Assembly: GCA_034401135.1 (NCBI GenBank)
Contig: JAWZSP010000011.1
Span: 248,001-312,000, forward strand
From: Volutella citrinella
Taxonomy: Eukaryota; Ascomycota; Sordariomycetes; Hypocreales; Nectriaceae
DNA length: 64,000 bases
Direction: 5' to 3'
Translations under genes and position numbers: made by a program
The notes under the pieces: model-generated
What the model was told of the DNA's origin: nothing
The model's database searches: none
Seen by the model: only the letters and a program-made list of their open reading frames with translations
In this document: positions 1 through 10,455 of the stretch, piece by piece
How positions within the stretch are numbered: position 1 is the first letter of the stretch
Layout: each line of letters starts with the position of its first letter

Positions 1-1174
1 CCCATCCCTCGGCCACAATATATTCCCTGAGGAGCGGAATCACTACCGGTCCGCCGCCGAAAATAATAGTCCCAGCAAGGTAAAGGTTCGCGAATAGTTG
101 ATATAGCAGGGTTGGGTCAGGCAAAACTCCTCGGAGCACCATAACGATGATGAAGGTAACGAAGAATGCTGCAATGATCGCAGTTCCAGACTTCCATGAG
201 AAATTGAGACGATACTCATGTGGCACGACGCGCTGCTCAGATTCCCGTGGACCATACTGATCTTGATCATTGAGAGTTATGCTGAAGGCATTTGTCTCTC
301 TGCTGGGTCCGCTTTCGTCTCTTGCGGTATTCTCCCCTTCAGTAGGCGTCCTGCTTTTCATCCTGGAGACGAGCTGTTTTATAGCTCGAATAGGTCGGTG
401 GAACCAGCGGTAGTCGTATGCGACAGCAGCACAGCCGGCGGCAAACATAAGGACCGGGAAGTACCATAGAGCATTGTATAGCATTCCAGCCGCGGCAGTC
501 AGAAATACGAGAATTCTGGTGAGCTTATCCGTGATTGCTTTATTCGACAGCTCGACAGCTGCCAGGGCAATAATCCCAACTGTGGCAGCGTTAAGTCCCG
601 AGAGCAGAGCATATACCGGACGGGGAAGAGTCTCTCCGATATTGGAGACGCCGATGGAGAGGCCAAACATGCCTAGCGCGCCAGGTAGACTATCGTCCAA
701 GGTCTTTAGCTCTGGTCCCTAACTATCCATAGACATAGAAGATGCAAGTTTCTGGCTCACCTCCAAATTAAAAAAGCAAGGACGGCTCCAAGGAAACCAC
801 CATGAATCAGATTTATACAGTATAGCATCTTGGTGCTGGCAGGGCCAGATAGAGCTTGGGAGATGCTGAAAAGTTCCTGGTACTGAAACATATTGTTTAG
901 TTTCTTTGTTTGATGGACTTGAGAACAACGTGCGACTATTGTACGTACCAACTGCTCGTCAATCCAAGCGAGCTTCGATACGAACTTATCATGAAACTAT
1001 GGCATTGTCAGGTCTAGTTAATAAGACGTGTAGCGGGAAATGTTTGCTTACAATCTTGAAATGAACAGGTGGTCCGCCAAACGCGGTGAAGCCGAGATGC
1101 CAATTGACTTGGATTGTCTCCCAGGTGCGGCGCGCGACTCTCCGCGCCGTGTATTCCCAGTTGTTGACAACCAT
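1..1174 (-). CDS. Chromate transporter (CHR/ChrA family), 3' end beyond window
   Basis: Membrane transporter of the CHR family, whose members export chromate. Four exons on the minus strand are read as 1174-1052, 996-949, 882-761 and 689 to the left edge, with introns of 55, 66 and 71 nt, all GT-AG. The first exon carries the family signature FTAFGGPPVHFKI. The second gives FHDKFVSKLAWIDEQL, and the third YQELFSISQALSGPASTKM, as in ChrA proteins. Exon 4 continues with LPGALGMFGLSIGVSNIGE, hydrophobic helices, a polar linker of about 60 residues, and the start of the second CHR domain (FGGGPVVIPLLREYIVAEGW). About 327 residues lie in the window with no stop. The start is taken at the ATG at 1174; the frame stays open upstream without another ATG, so a further 5' exon is possible. 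The gene appears intact. Family assignment is very likely; the substrate is inferred from the family. Confidence 0.9.
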
Positions 1175-1183
1175 TGTGGACAC

Positions 1184-1710
1184 GTAGACTTTGTTGACAC
1201 TCCTTCTCGGGGCTGGCAGAGGCCAGATTTGGTAGCACGTTTGGATAGATCGGAGATGTTTTTACCAAGGAGATCGATAAGTCTGTGGGCTTTGCAGGTC
1301 GCAAGTTGCTAGTGCGGGGGGAAACATGAGTCCCACTCTTTATTGCACTTGACCAAGCACGCCATATCCCATGGCCCGTACGTCATCCTTGTAAAAAAAA
1401 AGTCTCCAAACCAATTGTTACATGTCTTCTTAGGCCAAGAGATCGATTGGAGCGGGATTCAATTAACGAAAATTTCACACTGCTGGACGTGGAACTGTCA
1501 TTCCTCGGTTTCTGATATCTCCTTTTGTTGGGTTGACATTATCGATGTTGTTATTGGATGGTGCAATAATAGTAACAAAGGGATAATCACGTGATGACTC
1601 TTGATTTCACTCTCCAGGATTAAGGACACGGTGTCCTTTGTGGCTCACATGTGGATGAACACTACGCAACTCCCAGGTGACTTTATGCGATAAAGCGCCA
1701 CCTGACGACC
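1184..1710. other. Upstream region of the transporter gene, no gene seen
   Basis: No convincing coding frame on either strand. It presumably contains the promoter of the chromate transporter, but I see no clear TATA box or other defined site. Confidence 0.4.
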
Positions 1711-1920
1711 ATGGATGCGGACAGCTCTATCGATGGCTAGTCTAGTGACGATGCGAGCGAGCCTCAGCCCTGCGATCTACTCGATTCTGACGAGGAGGCT
1801 TTCCAGCAGCCACACTAACCCGAAGGAGCCAACTGAGACCTGCCTGAACCGGCCTTTCGTTCGTCCCGAGACCAGCACACCCATTATTGTTGCCTTGATC
1901 TCCAGGCTTTGTTCCGCGTA
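1711..1920 (+). pseudogene. Short acidic reading frame with three C-to-T type stops
   Basis: An ATG at 1711 opens a frame starting MDADSSIDG, which then hits TAG, later TAA and TGA. Each stop is explainable by one C-to-T transition from CAG, CAA or CGA. Reading across them gives an acidic stretch (SSDDASEP, LLDSDEEAF). This looks like a coding segment inactivated by RIP-like transitions, but the parent family is not recognised. It could also be a chance frame. Confidence 0.3.
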
Positions 1921-1929
1921 TCGGTAAAA

Positions 1930-2740
1930 CTTTATTCCGTAGGTCTCACAAGTGGCTTGAGAGATTCACTGTGTGCAAAACTTATTATTCATACTATGTG
2001 GGTCCAGCGACACTCTCTGAGAGTGTAAGTGAAAGAGGAAGGCAATAATGAACATTACTGTAACTGTCTTTTGAGTGTCTCGTGAAAAAGTCTCTTAGCC
2101 GTGCCCGAGTGCGGACTCAGGCGGGCAACGGTCATTTTCATCTTTTCGTTGGCTCTTTTCGTTGGCATGACTTTTTGGATAACAAAGGACTTCTGAACTT
2201 GTGGTACTAGTTAGGAAACTGCTACAAGAGCCAGTTAAGTGGAATCTGAAACGGCCTGGTAGACAATTGAGGATTCGAGGTGTCGAGAACAACACTTGCC
2301 TTCACTTTTACTCGCCTGTCATATCAATCTCTGAAGTGGCCGTGAAAATTCAAATTGAATGATAGTCTAAAAAACAAGCCATGGGGATAATACCTGTCTT
2401 CGACCAAGTCTTTGCACGCCAACCCCTTGCACTTCATCTGCCGTTTTACCATTGCAGCGAAAAATAGCAGTTCTAAGTTATCATGAGCCGCATTAAGAAG
2501 GCGCTGGTGCCAGCGTGTAGCCAGAAACGCCATATACCAAGCTAGAATAGGTCAAGGAACTCAGGGTGATGGATGTGTTCACTCTATTCCGACTTGTAGA
2601 CTATGGAGAATATCAATATCATGGTACTGACAAAGAACAACCGAGTCTTTCTTTCAGTCTATTACCAAGCTGCTACCTTTCCAAGGCCCACACGAAAGGG
2701 TTAACAGCTAAGAACCAACTAGCTACCGAGACCCCTACCA
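1930..2740. other. No recognisable gene
   Basis: Only short frames of up to about 70 codons. A minus-strand frame at 2324-2533 contains a protein-like stretch (LLNAAHDNLELLFFAAMVK) but cannot be extended or assigned. Confidence 0.35.
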
Positions 2741-2744
2741 AGTA

Positions 2745-3450
2745 TTGAAGTTTGAACAGACGACTCCAGCGTGTTACTACTGGTTCTTGGATTTGATGCG
2801 CTCCAGCAGCTGCTCGTTATGGGCCTGGACACCAGTATCCGCCAGCTTTCGCTCCGCAGCCCGGATCTATACCTCCAGCATTCCTATACGCGTCAGGGCC
2901 TCGTGCCAGTCCTCTGCTACCTGGAGCCACTCTTCGTAGGCCCTCTCCTTAGCATCCTTATCGTTATAGTAGCGGCTAATGCAGCTAGGTAGTAACGCAG
3001 CTCGATTACTCTGCGTTAGAGTTAGCACTTCTGCACGGTACCCTCCTACAGCTGCTCCTGTCAGAGGAGACCCTAATAAAACCTGGTTGTGGCGCTGGCT
3101 AGGCCTGGCTTCGTCTCAGAGCTAACAGGGGTGTGATGCTGTTAATGTTAGTAGAGGAAGGGGAGAGTGATAGGGCGGCTGTGGGTGAGAGGTCGCCAGT
3201 AGTGCGACTCTTAGATCTATTCGCAATTGGGTCTGATGGGGAGTAATTTTATGACGACCTGTCCTTTCCGGAAGACGAGCATGTCTCGTCCCACCAGACC
3301 AAGGCAGTTCCTGGCCCCTCAACACCCAGTGCTATTACTGCTTGCTCACCTTGAGCTTTCCAACGGGCAGCTGTAGCACGAGAGCCAGAAGTGGTTAGCA
3401 CCCAGTCGAAAGCCTTTGTGCAATAGATCGACAACTAGCTCAGCTAACTC
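2745..3450 (-). pseudogene. Remnant encoding a coiled-coil-like segment, probably repeat-derived
   Basis: On the minus strand, 2992-2771 reads as a heptad-rich charged segment (KDAKERAYEEWLQVAEDW, then QIRAAERKLADTGVQAHNEQ) ending in a stop. Upstream, towards 3450, further protein-like stretches (GEQAVIALGVEGPGTALVWW) appear in shifted frames broken by several stops. The pattern is that of a decayed gene or transposon gag-like protein; I do not recognise the family. Confidence 0.35.
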
Positions 3451-4480
3451 ACCATCTTTATTATACTCAGCCCTGGTCTCTCCGTACTTGTTTTGGAAGA
3501 CTTGTTGTAAGTAAGGCTTGTCGTAAGTAAGGCTTTTCCAAGCATAGTTGGTTAATGGTGGAAGTAGGACCCTTTAGATCGGTCTCGTTGTCATATGAAT
3601 AATCACCGAGACTATACATGGTTGTAAATGAGTTGCGGGAGGGACGTGGATATTAGAAGCACAAGACGAGAAGAGGGGATGATTAGACTTGATCGATTGC
3701 TGCGGGAGCGTGCTAGAATGAAGTCGAGTTTGATAGAGGAGAACGAGTTTGGGATCTAGACGTTATTAGAGTGACCACCACTGGGTAGAAGCCCGTATTA
3801 TCTGTCAGCCGTTTGCGATGAATCCTTGACAAGGGCCACAAGGCCCACCCAAACCACCAGAAAGGCAAAGAGATGATCCTGCAAGCCTGGTGGGAGAGAC
3901 GCAACAGAATAATACATAGTGATATGGGAGGAGACGACCGGTTTCCCATTGACCTGGCAGTTGGTGTCCTGCTGAAACAGGACGTGGCCGTGGTATATGC
4001 AGGCCAGGCAGCTATTGACCACTTGCGCACTTGCGCAAGGAACACAGACTTCATGCATTGCAGCGGGTTTGCGGCGCCGCGTAGAGAACTCCAGAAGTTT
4101 TGGATACCCGGGTGCTTGACTAGGCTGCCCCCTCTCCCTTCCCCCCAGGGTATGCTTTAGTCGATGGATGAGCCGTCGTGATATTCGGTTGGTTGACGAA
4201 TGCATCAGCCAACCAAGGCCGACATACTAGCTTCTAAAAGATATTCTTGTTTAGAAAGGGCTATTAAACTACCTTTGCAATGCTCCACCAGTTCTGCTTT
4301 TTGCTTGAAGATCTTTCCTGGGAATTGTGGATTCTCAGACTCAGAGAATACACACACACACTTTCACCACTCACATCGCCCTGACTGTCCGCTTGCTTGT
4401 CAGACCCGCCCCACGTTGTCCTTCTTGTAGACTCTTGCTGTAATTTTCATCGTATCGTCTTTTAGTCCCTTAAATTGTCT
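3451..4480. other. No recognisable gene
   Basis: Overlapping frames lie on both strands at 3713-4205; the minus one has a hydrophobic stretch (HLFAFLVVWVGLVALV), but neither has a family signature. A short CA run sits near 4350. Confidence 0.35.
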
Positions 4481-4481
4481 C

Positions 4482-4980
4482 ATGGCTAGCCGAGCCCGCC
4501 GCGCTGTACAGTCCCCGGTGAGACGTTCGGTGACTGCGCGGGAACGCGAAAGAGCAGATGACCTTACGCCTAGACTGATCAACAAAGTAATAGGAACGCC
4601 AGCCAAACCCAGCCACCCGACCGTTTTTCTTACTTCTTCTCTCTTCAAAAACGTGAGAACCTGCCGGGGCAAGTGGCCAGGACTGGTTGGCTTGCCCTGC
4701 CTTTGTCCATATGACTGTTGTGCCAACCCCGCAGCTTCTCGTCCCTTCTCCGTGCGCTTTATCATTCAAGAACTCTCTTGTGTACGTTCCTTCAAGATGG
4801 AGCTCGGCATGGACGCAATCTGGGGCACAGGAGTTGGGTTAGACCCCAATAAAGGCCACAGACGCCGTGCGCAGCGCCCAAGGCCAGCACAAACAGGCGG
4901 AGGAGAGGGCGTCCCGCCAGATAATTCAGCGCTGCAGGATACTCCACGGCTAGATAGTGAGTTTGCCGCTCATTAGCATT
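4482..4980 (+). CDS. Possible start of a basic protein, structure unresolved
   Basis: The ATG at 4482 opens an Arg-rich frame (MASRARRAVQSPVRRSVTAR...) for about 35 codons up to a possible donor (gtaata at 4587). The frame continues open to 4976, but the composition changes and no domain is recognised. It could be the first exon of a broken gene or a chance open frame just upstream of the EB1 fragment. Confidence 0.2.
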
Positions 4981-5098
4981 TATGATAGTGCAGGTTCTTA
5001 CTTGCATGTTTGGCGCAGTTTTAGGCCACGGAGACAACCGATAAGACGAAGGCCGCTTTGCAGTGAGGCCTTCCGTTAAGCGCGATGTGAGTAGATGA

Positions 5099-5314
5099 TT
5101 AAACAAACTGCGCGAACATCCCAGGCTTGCACCATCGAGCCTTAAGCAGGAGAATGCGACTCTGAAGGAGACAATTACCGGCCTTGAGCGTGAACGGGGT
5201 TTCTACTTCAGCAAGTTGGGAGACATCGAGCTGCTGATCCAGCAAGCTGTCGAGGATGATCCCGAGCTCGAGAAGCAGGAAGACGGTCTTGTGAAGCAGA
5301 TCCAGGCAATCTGA
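5099..5314 (+). pseudogene. EB1/Bim1-type protein, C-terminal (EBH) fragment
   Basis: EB1 proteins bind growing microtubule ends; this is their C-terminal coiled-coil and four-helix (EBH) region. A frame of 71 codons reads LKQENATLKETITGLERERG, then FYFSKLGDIELLIQQAVEDD and ELEKQEDGLVKQIQAI followed by TGA. The FYFSKLRDIE-like core is the hallmark of the family. The usual acidic tail after QAI is lost at the stop, there is no start codon, and no CH domain lies upstream on this strand. The missing middle part of the same family lies 0.5 kb away on the opposite strand. Identification is firm; this is a fragment, not a working gene. Confidence 0.85.
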
Positions 5315-5807
5315 TCAAGACAGTCGAGCAAAGAAAATTATGAAAATGAAGTTCCTTAAGCTTTTGCATTTTGCATTAAATAGCTATATAGCTTCCGGAC
5401 GTGATAGCGATATTGTATTTAATAACTATCCACTTATGCACCCAGTGCTCCCTCGAGATTCACCATAGCTGCCGAAAAGAACTCATACTACACGATCATT
5501 CGACAGACCTAACAATAAATTTTCACAGTGACACAGCCAGGAGACTGGAGTATGAAGTTACAACTTACTAGCGCATCGAAACTCAAGTAGACTATTCCTG
5601 GATTAGGAAGTTAAGAAGTGCTAGAGAAACCCCCAGTGTTGTCCAATCTATGTACCGAAACGGGGAAAACTTAGAGAAGGGGGCTTCGGTGTAGTCCGAC
5701 GGATCGTTAATATGGGCTCCAGTGACTATCTGGCCGTGGGGTGGGGGATGGGTGCGTCTAGGATTAGTGCTCTGCGGTATCTATCCATCTGGTTTACTAC
5801 TTGCATC
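5315..5807. other. Spacer between the two EB1 pieces
   Basis: About 490 nt, moderately AT-rich at 5330-5530, with no recognised coding sequence. An inversion breakpoint separating the two EB1 pieces must lie in or at the edge of this stretch. Confidence 0.4.
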
Positions 5808-6195
5808 TTAGTCCAGAGAGGCGCCCGCGGTTCCGGGACCAGCGACCTTGCCGACACGGGGACCACTGTTGGGGGTGGTGCCTCCTCGGGGGGCTGTGGA
5901 GGTGCCAGCCGGCCGAGGAGCAGCGGTACTGGCGTTCAAAGGGGCGCCCTTTCGTTGAGCAATGGCGTCGTAGTCGTGGTCAGGGAAGTTGAGGTCCCAG
6001 AGCTTCCTGGTCACTAGAGAAAGTCATGCTGTCCTGCGCTTGTATTTAATAAGCTGATACTACAGGGATATGCTTGTCAATCTGGTCCTTGGCGAAAGGT
6101 GTCTGGGAGGGGCCGGGTGGCGGTGGACTATAACAGAGCCAACCTATTTTGAAGATGCTTGAAGTTCTGGAGTAGAGGTTCTCCGAGTTCATATT
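5808..6195 (-). pseudogene. EB1/Bim1-type protein, end of CH domain and linker, inverted
   Basis: Read on the minus strand from 6195: NMNSE, then LLQNFKHLQN one frame away (1-nt loss), then QIDKHIPV and QLIKYKRRTA, an in-frame TGA, then TRKLWDLNFPDHDYDAIAQR and a Thr/Pro/Gly-rich linker (STAPRGGTTPNSGPRVGK) ending in TAA at 5808. This order matches the second half of the EB1 calponin-homology domain (NTEY..LQNFK, IPV..LIK, FWD..YDA..RKG) and the linker that follows it. The N-terminal part of the CH domain is not seen. With the plus-strand piece at 5.1-5.3 kb it accounts for most of an EB1 gene, split and inverted, with a frameshift and an internal stop. Confidence 0.75.
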
Positions 6196-6199
6196 AGAG

Positions 6200-6860
6200 G
6201 AGAATCTTGGTCTCTAAGAGAAAACCCAAAGTTCGCCGGACCGATATGCCCATGTGCCAAAGACGAACCACGGCGTGTTGAGGGCGACGTTGCGCAAAAG
6301 GACGTGCGCTAGGATTTTGCTCTAAGAGAGAGTGCCGACTGCCAGTGGGACAAGATTGATCAGCTAGGGATTGCCATGTTTTGTCGTCTTGCGATTCGGG
6401 GAGATGCTGCAAGGGCATAGCTGGCCTTGGCACGGGCTTGGGACTTCGGATTCAGGTGGGGCTTTGGCAATGTCTGTCGCTGACGCAACTCGTTGCGGGA
6501 ATGCTCTCCGGCTCCTCCTGATGGGCAAGGGTTGGCGGCCGTCGGCGTCGCTTCAGGGATCGGGCTTGGGGTGTGGGCATGCTCTTGCTTGACTCGTTCA
6601 AAACACGTCGCGCAGCCAGCGGTTCCCGCCGGCGTCCGTGAAAAGCAACCATGATACCGCTCGGCGTGGAAAAGGCATCCAGCCACGGCTGAGTACCTGC
6701 GCCAATTTTCCGAGGCTTAACCGGGCTGGCAGCCTTAGCCAACCCTTGGGCCACCGCTCCCTTGAATGCTCCGTTTCGTTCCCCTGCAAACTTCACAGGC
6801 GCACCCACTCACACTGCCGCGCTTCCCCATCGCCCCTCTCAGCGAATAAGCAGTTCTGAA
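6200..6860. other. Ambiguous open frames, no gene assigned
   Basis: Minus-strand frames at 6360-6686 and 6452-6808 and a plus-strand frame at 6371-6592 overlap. The minus frames have protein-like, Pro/Arg-rich composition (HTPSPIPEATPTAANP) but no recognised domain. The segment next to 6867 should contain the promoter of the following gene. Confidence 0.3.
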
Positions 6861-6866
6861 AGGCTC

Positions 6867-8787
6867 ATGGCTGAGGCTGAGCCATCTAGTAACCTCTCTA
6901 ATGGAGATCTTGTACACGCTCGCATTCATCCGCAGTGCGGTGCGTGTGAAGAGGCTTTCATTGCCGAAGATCGAATCGTCATCAGTATGTAATTCAGCAA
7001 ACGGATCATGGGCAAGCTAACCGAACCCAGTCACTGCCCCAAACAAAGATGGAAGATGTAGAGTACGGGATATGCAGCAGTTTGGTGAACCCTATTATCC
7101 GGCCTGGTCCTTTTGCAAATACCCCCTTCTCGAATGCAAACCTTGCCAAATCGCCATCGCGTCGACTACAACTATCCACGTCGATTGCTTCAAGCTATAT
7201 CACCGAACCTTTACTGGTGGATCGGTGCTTTCATTGTGGCAAGCTGCCACTTGGCGATATCCCTGGTACGCTTTCGGCCAATACTTTTTGCAGTCAAAAA
7301 CAAGCAAGGCGAGTTACGAGAGGCTTGAATCCTATGTCGCGAAAATCTTCCCTCCTACTTCAAGATTGCCCCCGGAAGTCCAGAGGAATATCTTTCGGTT
7401 TTTGCGCTCGCATATTAGCGATCGGTTGATTGCCGTGCAAAGTCTCGTCGATTTGATGTCACAGCGGGATGCAAAGCTAGAAAGCACGGTTATGCCTCTA
7501 CACGACATTATCGAGTGGGAAAGACAGTCGATGCCTATATGTCAAGAAACCCAGAAAAAGCGCTTTATTCAAATCACGCTGGACTCTCGGGGAGTCAGGA
7601 CGATTAAGCAACTCGCAACTTACCCGACAGAGGTGCGTCTGCATGGATCTGCTTCTTTCAGCGTTGAAGAACGTCATTGCTTTAATGGCGTCTTGGTCGA
7701 GTTCAAGGTAAGACATGACCCCTTAACCCTCACGGCTCTCTAATCCTCTTAGTATGGGCTCGCGCAATTGAAGATTCCGTGTTATCCACCCCATCTTGAG
7801 CCCACCCCGCAGTACACAATCTGGGACATCCCATCCCCGCCTGATCGGGAGGCGCTGTCGATTCTTACCGGCCCCAAAGTCTTGCCAAAAGGACGCCTAT
7901 GTGGGATCAATACTAAAAGCTGTTTTGGGCTCACCTTTTTCATCTATCAAGGCCGAACCTTCGGTATACACCCCCATACACAAGATTCCCCGTACGCTGA
8001 GGAAACGTATAATCGAATTCGGAAATATGACGCTGCCTGGGTTTACATTCCCCTGATTTCCAGCGACCCCATAAGAGCCATCGGTGTTCGTATCCCTCAC
8101 TCTAGTGGTCAAGACGGAGAACACAAACCATGTTTTTTGGTAAAGTCCAACCCTCCATCGCTGCAGTAGATTCTAATGATGTCTCAGTTTCGGATGAAGG
8201 AATCGGGTGATCTAGCTATTGGGCCATTTTATACCGCGACTAGAGATATAGTATCACTTACCCAAGCACACCCAACAATGCTGTTCCACTCACCCGAGAG
8301 TGGGCCGATCAAGGCCACCGGCGCTTTCCCCTCTACTCCAGGGAGTATTCGCATGCCGCCATTCCCAGATGAGATGCACCCTCCATTTAAGGATGCATGT
8401 TTCTCTATGGCTTCGCTCGAGAATGTTGCCTCCGTGCAAAAATATTATGACCCCGAAACGAGATCTTGCTATGGACTAATCCTTCAATATGACAACGGCA
8501 CACAACGGCCCCTTGGGCAGTGTCGGCTGGGCTTAGACACAGTCCAAACCTGTGCTTGGCCGAAGTATCTTGTATATGTGGAGGAAACCTCGAATGATTA
8601 CGGTCTACAACCTCGGCCTCGGCAATTCGTGCAGATCGACTTTTCTGAGACTCCCCCTGTTCATATACGGAATGGGGGTACGAATTCATCTAAGTGGACG
8701 TTTCAAAGGATGGAGGGTATGCTTGTGTTCTGGTTTACTGGCGAGGAAGCAAAGATTGTGTTTCTGAATTCGGTTTTGTCTGCATAG
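6867..8787 (+). pseudogene. CxxC...HxxC protein, family copy 1, with one in-frame stop
   Basis: Three exons, 6867-6984, 7031-7707 and 7753-8787, with 46- and 45-nt GT-AG introns, would encode 609 residues. The start is the ATG at 6867 (MAEAEPSSN). C24 and C27 (CGAC) and H89 and C92 (IHVDC) form a possible zinc site. The C-terminal third (YDPETRSCYGLILQY, then GMLVFWFTGEEAKI) aligns with the family copy at 16.5-18.4 kb, as do the intron positions. Codon 404 (8167-8169) is TAG in an otherwise open frame. The next ATG is 9 nt on and homology continues across the stop. The stop could be a recent nonsense mutation, or the gene may now be split. No intron of plausible size removes the stop. The function is unknown; a zinc-binding N-terminus is inferred from the residue pattern only. 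Confidence 0.65.
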
Positions 8788-8806
8788 CTCTGTTGTACCT
8801 TCATCC

Positions 8807-9670
8807 TCAATCTGCCGTCAAGCTCAACGTCCAGTATCCACGGCGTTGGTTATTATCCGTAGCCCTGTCGTAATTATAAAGAATAGGTGTGTCTTTCCAT
8901 TCCAACATCTGGGTTTCTTCATTTAGCTCCTGTATTTTCATAGAACCATGTTTCCACCAGGGATCGAGCTCCACATCACTGCCCTCCTGCGTCTGGCATT
9001 TGTAGATCATTCCGCTCACACGTCTGACTCGGACGTATGTCATCATATCGGCACGTTGCGTGTACTCTTCCACCATGATGGATCGTGTGACGTCTCTTGT
9101 CAGCTCACAGTTCTTTAGCATGATTCCCATCCACCTTTGGAGTTCTTGTTGTCCATTGGCAACATCCAGGTAGGCCATTCGTCGTTCACCCTCAGGTGGT
9201 GGATCCACAAATGCAGGGTAAAGTGGGAGCAAGTTAGAAAATCTTGGTTTGCTCTCCCGATGGTTATGTGCTTTTGTGACGGCCCATATTCGGAAGTGAG
9301 GTCCAAAAGTAGAGACCGCCCATACTGCTTCTCTGTGACGGTTGACTTCCAAAAAGTCCGTACATCTGTCATGTATTTGTTCTTCTAGCTCTTCAATTGA
9401 GGCCTCAGTAGCCTTACCCTTCTTCTTCTTCTCAAATATAATCACCGCTTCAAGGTCGTTGACTTTGGGATTGTAACATTGAATAACAACATCAATGCGC
9501 TTTAGGCTGGAGTGCCAATGCGGCGGCTGCTCAGATCCAACAATAAAATCAGGACTGGGACAAAGGTAATGCTGGAGCATGTAAAGCCACAGCTTCTTAG
9601 TTGCGAGCTCGGGACGGCTTTCACTATGGCTACTCAGCATGCGAAAAGTAAAGTTATTGACGAAGTCCAT
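8807..9670 (-). CDS. PD-(D/E)XK-like small protein, copy 1
   Basis: Single-exon gene of 287 residues, from the ATG at 9670 to the stop at 8807. The frame is open further upstream, but MDFVNNFTF fits best because a TATA box lies 90 bp before it. D60 (KRIDVVIQ) and E80-x-K82 (VIIFEKKKKG), followed by a Glu/Gln helix with Q98 (EELEEQIHD), give the D-x19-E-x-K pattern of PD-(D/E)XK nuclease folds. A conserved VWAVSTFGPHFRIWAV strand region follows. The second copy at 15.35 kb has the same arrangement (D71, E92, K94, Q106). It lies tail to tail with the CxxC...HxxC gene, the stops 19 bp apart. The gene is intact. Nuclease activity is a hypothesis from the motif spacing; I do not recognise the exact family. 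Confidence 0.7.
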   Translation of the reverse strand: MDFVNNFTFRMLSSHSESRPELATKKLWLYMLQHYLCPSPDFIVGSEQPPHWHSSLKRIDVVIQCYNPKVNDLEAVIIFEKKKKGKATEASIEELEEQIHDRCTDFLEVNRHREAVWAVSTFGPHFRIWAVTKAHNHRESKPRFSNLLPLYPAFVDPPPEGERRMAYLDVANGQQELQRWMGIMLKNCELTRDVTRSIMVEEYTQRADMMTYVRVRRVSGMIYKCQTQEGSDVELDPWWKHGSMKIQELNEETQMLEWKDTPILYNYDRATDNNQRRGYWTLSLTAD

Positions 9671-9760
9671 AGTGGAAATGATGGTTTGTTGGGTAGGTAG
9701 GGTGAAGGGATGTGTGAAGAAATGTCTGTGTTGATTCTGCTTTTTGCTGAAGACGGTGCT

Positions 9761-9770
9761 CTTATTTATA
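9761..9770 (-). promoter_or_regulatory. TATA box of the PD-(D/E)XK-like gene copy 1
   Basis: TATAAATAAG on the minus strand, 90 bp before the ATG at 9670, followed by a pyrimidine-rich leader. The second copy has the same TATAAATAA element. Confidence 0.55.
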
Positions 9771-9968
9771 GACGTCGAACTACCCCGCGTAGGCCGCAAC
9801 ATTTCCATCCAGCAGTCTCTCCTTCTCCTTAGAGGCTCCAGAGTGCACACCATCCGTTTAGGAAACTACAAGTGTTGGGCAATGAGGGTGACACCATGAC
9901 AGCACATCAACAGGGAGGCGAGGGTGGTTCACGTATCCTCAGCGACCCCAGCCAGGTTGGGATCCTAG

Positions 9969-10455
9969 CGCAGTGAAGCTAGTGATGACGAATCTGGCCG
10001 TGAGGAGGGTAGCGAAACTGATGACGCTGAAACCCACGGTGATCAGTCTGCGGTGTCTGCTGATGACGAACCCGACTTTACTAAAAGCCAAGAGAAACTT
10101 GACGACGAAGTCCTGGCTTTAGTGGGGGAGAAACTTGGGTTCATTCTTCATAAACGGCTGGGTGCTATAGAAGAAGAATGCGGTACGTGAGCACACACTA
10201 TAAGAGCGACGAAATGAAGATCTAATCTCGAGATAACTAGGGCCTCTAACTGAAAAGGAGAAAAAGGATTTTCTTGACGCGCTGAAGGAGTATAGGGCGA
10301 CGAAAAGATCCTGGCGGCTTATCGACGACTTGCCTATCAAGGAACTTGAATATCACTCTTTGAGACACGATAAGGATGGCGAAAGCGATGAGGATGCTGA
10401 AGATCGCCCGCGAAAAAAGGCACGGACGAGCGACAAGGAAGATGTGCATTGGTAG
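9969..10455 (+). CDS. Acidic protein with nuclear-type basic motif, 5' end unresolved
   Basis: Two exons joined across a 58-nt intron (10183-10240, gtacgt...ctag). The first part is strongly acidic (SEASDDESGREEGSETDDAE, then KLDDEVLALVGEKLGFILHK). The second is a charged helical segment (LTEKEKKDFLDALKEYRATK) ending in a basic RPRKKAR motif that could be a nuclear localisation signal, with a TAG stop at 10455. Phase is kept across the intron. An in-frame TAG at 9966-9968 means the start must come from an upstream exon, perhaps the ATG at 9896 (MTAHQQGG...), but I cannot place that junction. It is divergent from the gene at 8807-9670. The family is not recognised. Confidence 0.55.

Noticed and set aside
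9137..9388. Plus-strand frame of 83 codons
   Set aside because: Lies entirely opposite the well-supported gene at 8807-9670.
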